The notes under the pieces are model-generated. The model saw only the letters and a program-made list of their open reading frames with translations, searched no databases and was not told the DNA's origin. Positions 61,268 through 64,000 of a stretch of DNA of 64,000 bases are shown here, one piece after another (position 1 is the first letter of the stretch; each line of letters starts with the position of its first letter). The stretch is taken from assembly GCA_033675265.1 (NCBI GenBank), contig JAUJYZ010001194.1:1-64000 (forward strand), written 5' to 3'. The stretch is from Actinostola sp. cb2023 (Eukaryota > Cnidaria > Anthozoa > Actiniaria > Actinostolidae). The position numbers and the translations under genes are program-made.

Positions 61268-62489
61268 TAACTGAGCAAAATGCTACATAAATATAAAATA
61301 ATGCTCACAGATTATACATTATTTATCTCTAAATAAATTTAATCAAAGAAATAAATCAATTAGGCATTGAGTGATATGAGTGGTTTTTACAATGTTATAT
61401 ATTTTTCTTTTAGGTACTGTAGAACCTCGACGTCAAGAACTTGAGTGTACATACTTGTATGATCTTTGAATATATAAATTAAATTATTTCATGCATTTGA
61501 AATTTTGTATATATTTTTTACAATAAAACTTATAATTTATCCAACTGAGGTACATGTACATGCATGTGATGATCTATGTTATTGTTTCCAACATTATCAG
61601 TACCATCTCTTCCTGACCAAGAGTAAAGGTGGTACATGTAGCTAAGGACAATTCACAATATATTATAATGTATTTGCAGGACAATAACAATGTCCAAACT
61701 TGGCCAATCCTATTCTGATCTCCATCAAAATTTAGTTACTGTTATGATCAGAAGAGTAGTGTGTAATTTATCTTCACGAATACAAGTAAGGAGTAGCCAA
61801 GTACATGTAAATACATGTACACATGGACGGAGCAAACACAATTATACTACAATAATAATAATAAATAATGTACAATTATATTATTGTTGGTTACTAGCCT
61901 TCTGTCTTTGTTGATAAAAAATGTGTTCTACTTCTGAGTTCAGGTGACTGAACTTTCTGAACTTTCATGAACATCAAGAGTGCATTTTAGAGTGTGATGA
62001 CAAGTTTCATTATGTAGGTCTCACTTTGTGACACAAGCAAGTGTCAAAAGTATTTGAATACTTCTGTCTCAACCTAAAACAATAGTATGCAACAATGTAA
62101 GTCATTAAAGCTGGTGATGCTTGTGCCACACTGCAATAATGCTTCTTTTTGCCCCAGTCATGTATATTTAAATAAAATTAATGCTATTGTTTAGACTGTA
62201 ATCAGAAAGTTGCCATCATGTCTTCAATGAATCTTGAATTCAATCTCGTTGTCAGCTTACAGACAAATAAACAAGTTAGAAGAATTCTGAGTACTGATAA
62301 AAAACTTTGCCCATGGTTCATAATATGAGTTACTTTAGAAATTGGCAAAGGTAAGATGACCTGTATATTCAGACTTTGAAAATGGTTGAAGATAGTTTAT
62401 AGTTTTATGAGTGAATATAATACTGTATTATATTTTGTAAACCAAAACAAGGACACGTTATTGTATTTATTTAGTATTTAACAATAGAT

Positions 62490-62639
62490 TAGACACACTA
62501 AAACCATGCAACATTTTGTACTTAGCACTAATTAAACAATGTAGTAGAAAACAATAGAAGTATCAGTATTTAGTACTAACTAATACTATTTACATGTACC
62601 AGTAGTTGCATGGCTTAAGTGTTTGCATGTGCTCTAGTA
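62490..62639. repeat. MITE, third member of the TACAAACACTAAAACC family
   Basis: CACACTAAAACCATGCAAC at the left, and inverted GTTGCATGGCTTAAGTGTTTGC with a trailing GTGCTCTAGTA at the right. The interior has TTAGTACTAACTAATACTAT words as in 27749-27890. Confidence 0.65.
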
Positions 62640-62786
62640 TACAAGGTATTCTATATAATGGTAGTAAATGTAATGCAATTATATAAATTTATGCTGTTAT
62701 ATGTGAGTTAAATTATAGTGTTTAATACCATTATTAAAAAAACTTGTCATATACTTAAACCATGAGGTATGATATTTCTACAGAAC

Positions 62787-62880
62787 GTTTACCCTGCGAG
62801 CAGGGTTTCTTTTCTACTTGCTACACCTTCCTGGGTGAGTAGGAAAAAAAACTGCTCGCAGCGTAGCTCACAGGGTACAG
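62787..62880. repeat. Short palindromic element, TACCCTGCGAGCAGGG tips
   Basis: TACCCTGCGAGCAGGG at the left and CTGCTCGCAGCGTAGCTCACAGGGTA at the right form imperfect inverted ends around a ~50-bp pyrimidine-rich loop. Confidence 0.6.
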
Positions 62881-64000
62881 AACTTTACATGTAACCAAAT
62901 AATAATTGGACACCAATCGATACCAAAATGTCACCTTTCTCACTATATAGTTCTGTGGAATTATTTAAAATAGCTAGTTATAAACCAGGCTAAGTGTTGG
63001 TCTCACTGTTCACTGTGAAACAATAGTTATATTACATGTATGTCAGCATGGTTGTAGTTTTTTTTCCAGACTATCATATTGGTATTTATGAATCACTCAT
63101 TTAATATTAATTTTAAAAATGACAATATAACATAAATAGTTTTATTTCAATAACAATTGTAATTCACAAGTTTACTGGCAAACTATAGTACATCAAATAT
63201 ACACAGTACATTCATCATTTTTTACAGTTCAATTGTTTTAACAATTTAACTGTTTAAAAAGAGTACATGTAAGCGCTAGCTTACACTTATTTTACAAGAC
63301 ACCCATATCAATACACATTCATATTATCCTTCATTTCTTGGTGTGGGCCAGTTGGTATACTGACATGGCCTAAGCTGCGTGGCTAAAATCAAAACTATTA
63401 CCGATATAAATATAAATCATATAAGCTTATAAGCTTACTAATTCTGAAATACAAAACATTGATTTCACATGTCACAACCAGCACACGAGATCTAATATAG
63501 GACTAGCATTGTTATACCTCTTCCACATAGGATGAAGAATATTTCCCTTACCATTAAGCTTACTACTTGGCTTCTAACTGTTTGTTTTCTTTGTCTTCTA
63601 CTCCCTCATAGACTTTTCCAATGCAGTGTTTTTGACTAATTAATTATGAGAAAATAAATGTAGATGTAGATGTAGACTCCTTTTCTCTTGGTAACGGCGA
63701 CGACTTGAATACGAGGCAGCGTTGAAACGTACAGTCAACATAGTGAAAATTGACCAAAAACAACCGTTCAGCACAATAGTTCTTCTTGTAAGTATTGCAG
63801 TTTGCTTTTTCCTCAACAGAATTCTTAGATGCTCTATAATTTTTCTTAGATATTCTATTTTTCTCTCTCTGTTCGTCAGAGTGTTTTGCTTTGTAATACT
63901 TCATATCAGCATTATTTGTCTCTGTGCTATTATTTGGAGTGGCTTTTTAGCTGATCTATGTTCCCTCGTATACTGCTTTCTTTTATCATTCCTATCTTGA

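Larger units (their letters stand above)
60743..64000. other. AT-rich non-coding tail of the window
   Basis: No supported gene. MITE-like elements are listed separately. A minus-strand frame at 63644-63904 contains KNYRASKNSVEEKANCNTYK, which resembles the lysine-rich leader repeats in front of some Helitron proteins, but the evidence is too thin to call it. TACATGTA words are frequent. Confidence 0.5.

Noticed and set aside
61690..61914. 74-codon plus-strand frame with CTHGRSKHN
   Set aside because: Simple TACATG and AATAAT repeats drive it; no homology recognised.
1..64000. tRNA or rRNA genes
   Set aside because: I looked for cloverleaf-like and rRNA-like stretches by eye and saw none that I could defend. 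A tRNAscan or Infernal run would be needed to be sure.

Overview
This window is eukaryotic and transposon-dense. It contains spliced genes with GT-AG introns, long terminal inverted repeats, many palindromic miniature elements (MITE-like), long G/C homopolymers and AT-rich intergenic DNA. The mix of families (Polinton/Maverick, Helitron, DIRS-like, Ty3/Gypsy, an IS3-like DDE element carrying a HECT ligase, and a TTAA-target element) suits a marine invertebrate, perhaps a bivalve mollusc. That assignment is inference; no host gene is clearly identified.

Layout. (1) 1-17,188: a 3.63-kb sequence is present twice in direct orientation (1-3633 and 13562-17188). Each copy begins with the right end of the same TTAA-flanked transposon, here called E1. 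One full E1 (7604-13781, ~788-bp inverted repeats, TTAA on both sides) carries a broken multi-exon transposase. (2) 17.3-19.35 kb: 5'-truncated, decayed DIRS-like tyrosine-recombinase retrotransposon. (3) 20.9-22.9 kb, minus strand: decayed multi-copy gene of unknown family. (4) 22.9-26.8 kb, minus strand: Ty3/Gypsy element with a 144-bp LTR, a tRNA-Leu-type primer-binding site, gag, protease, RT and RNase H; integrase and the second LTR are missing. (5) 26.8-31.3 kb: an unrecognised basic-protein ORF, several palindromic elements and a THAP zinc-finger exon inside a 0.96-kb inverted-repeat element.

(6) 31,371-42,028: a complete 10.66-kb element, here called E2, flanked by the 6-bp duplication CTGAAC. 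Its 606/666-bp inverted repeats contain arrays of a 20-bp palindrome-bearing unit. It encodes an intact integrase-fold DDE transposase and, convergently, an intact spliced HECT E3 ubiquitin ligase gene. Both inverted repeats carry the same tiny coding exon (MAADETVQ) followed by a splice donor, so the repeats appear to supply promoter, start codon and first exon to the inward genes.

(7) 42,704-58,073: a 15.37-kb Polinton (Maverick) with perfect 154-bp terminal inverted repeats. It is inserted in the coding region of a minus-strand Helitron, whose two halves flank it (42.35-42.70 and 58.07-60.74 kb). It encodes a DDE integrase, a protein-primed family B DNA polymerase (frameshifted), a packaging ATPase (frameshifted), a double-jelly-roll major capsid protein, a VLTF3-like zinc-ribbon protein, a BRO-N protein, several C2H2 zinc-finger proteins and a set of small membrane proteins. 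Almost every gene has a TATATG-type motif at its start codon, and the terminal repeats end exactly on the ATGGG that starts the two outermost genes. No protease was seen. (8) 60.7-64 kb: AT-rich DNA with MITE-like palindromes and no convincing gene.

The observations I would follow first are E2 (ligase plus transposase with exons in its repeats) and the start-codon promoter grammar of the Polinton.
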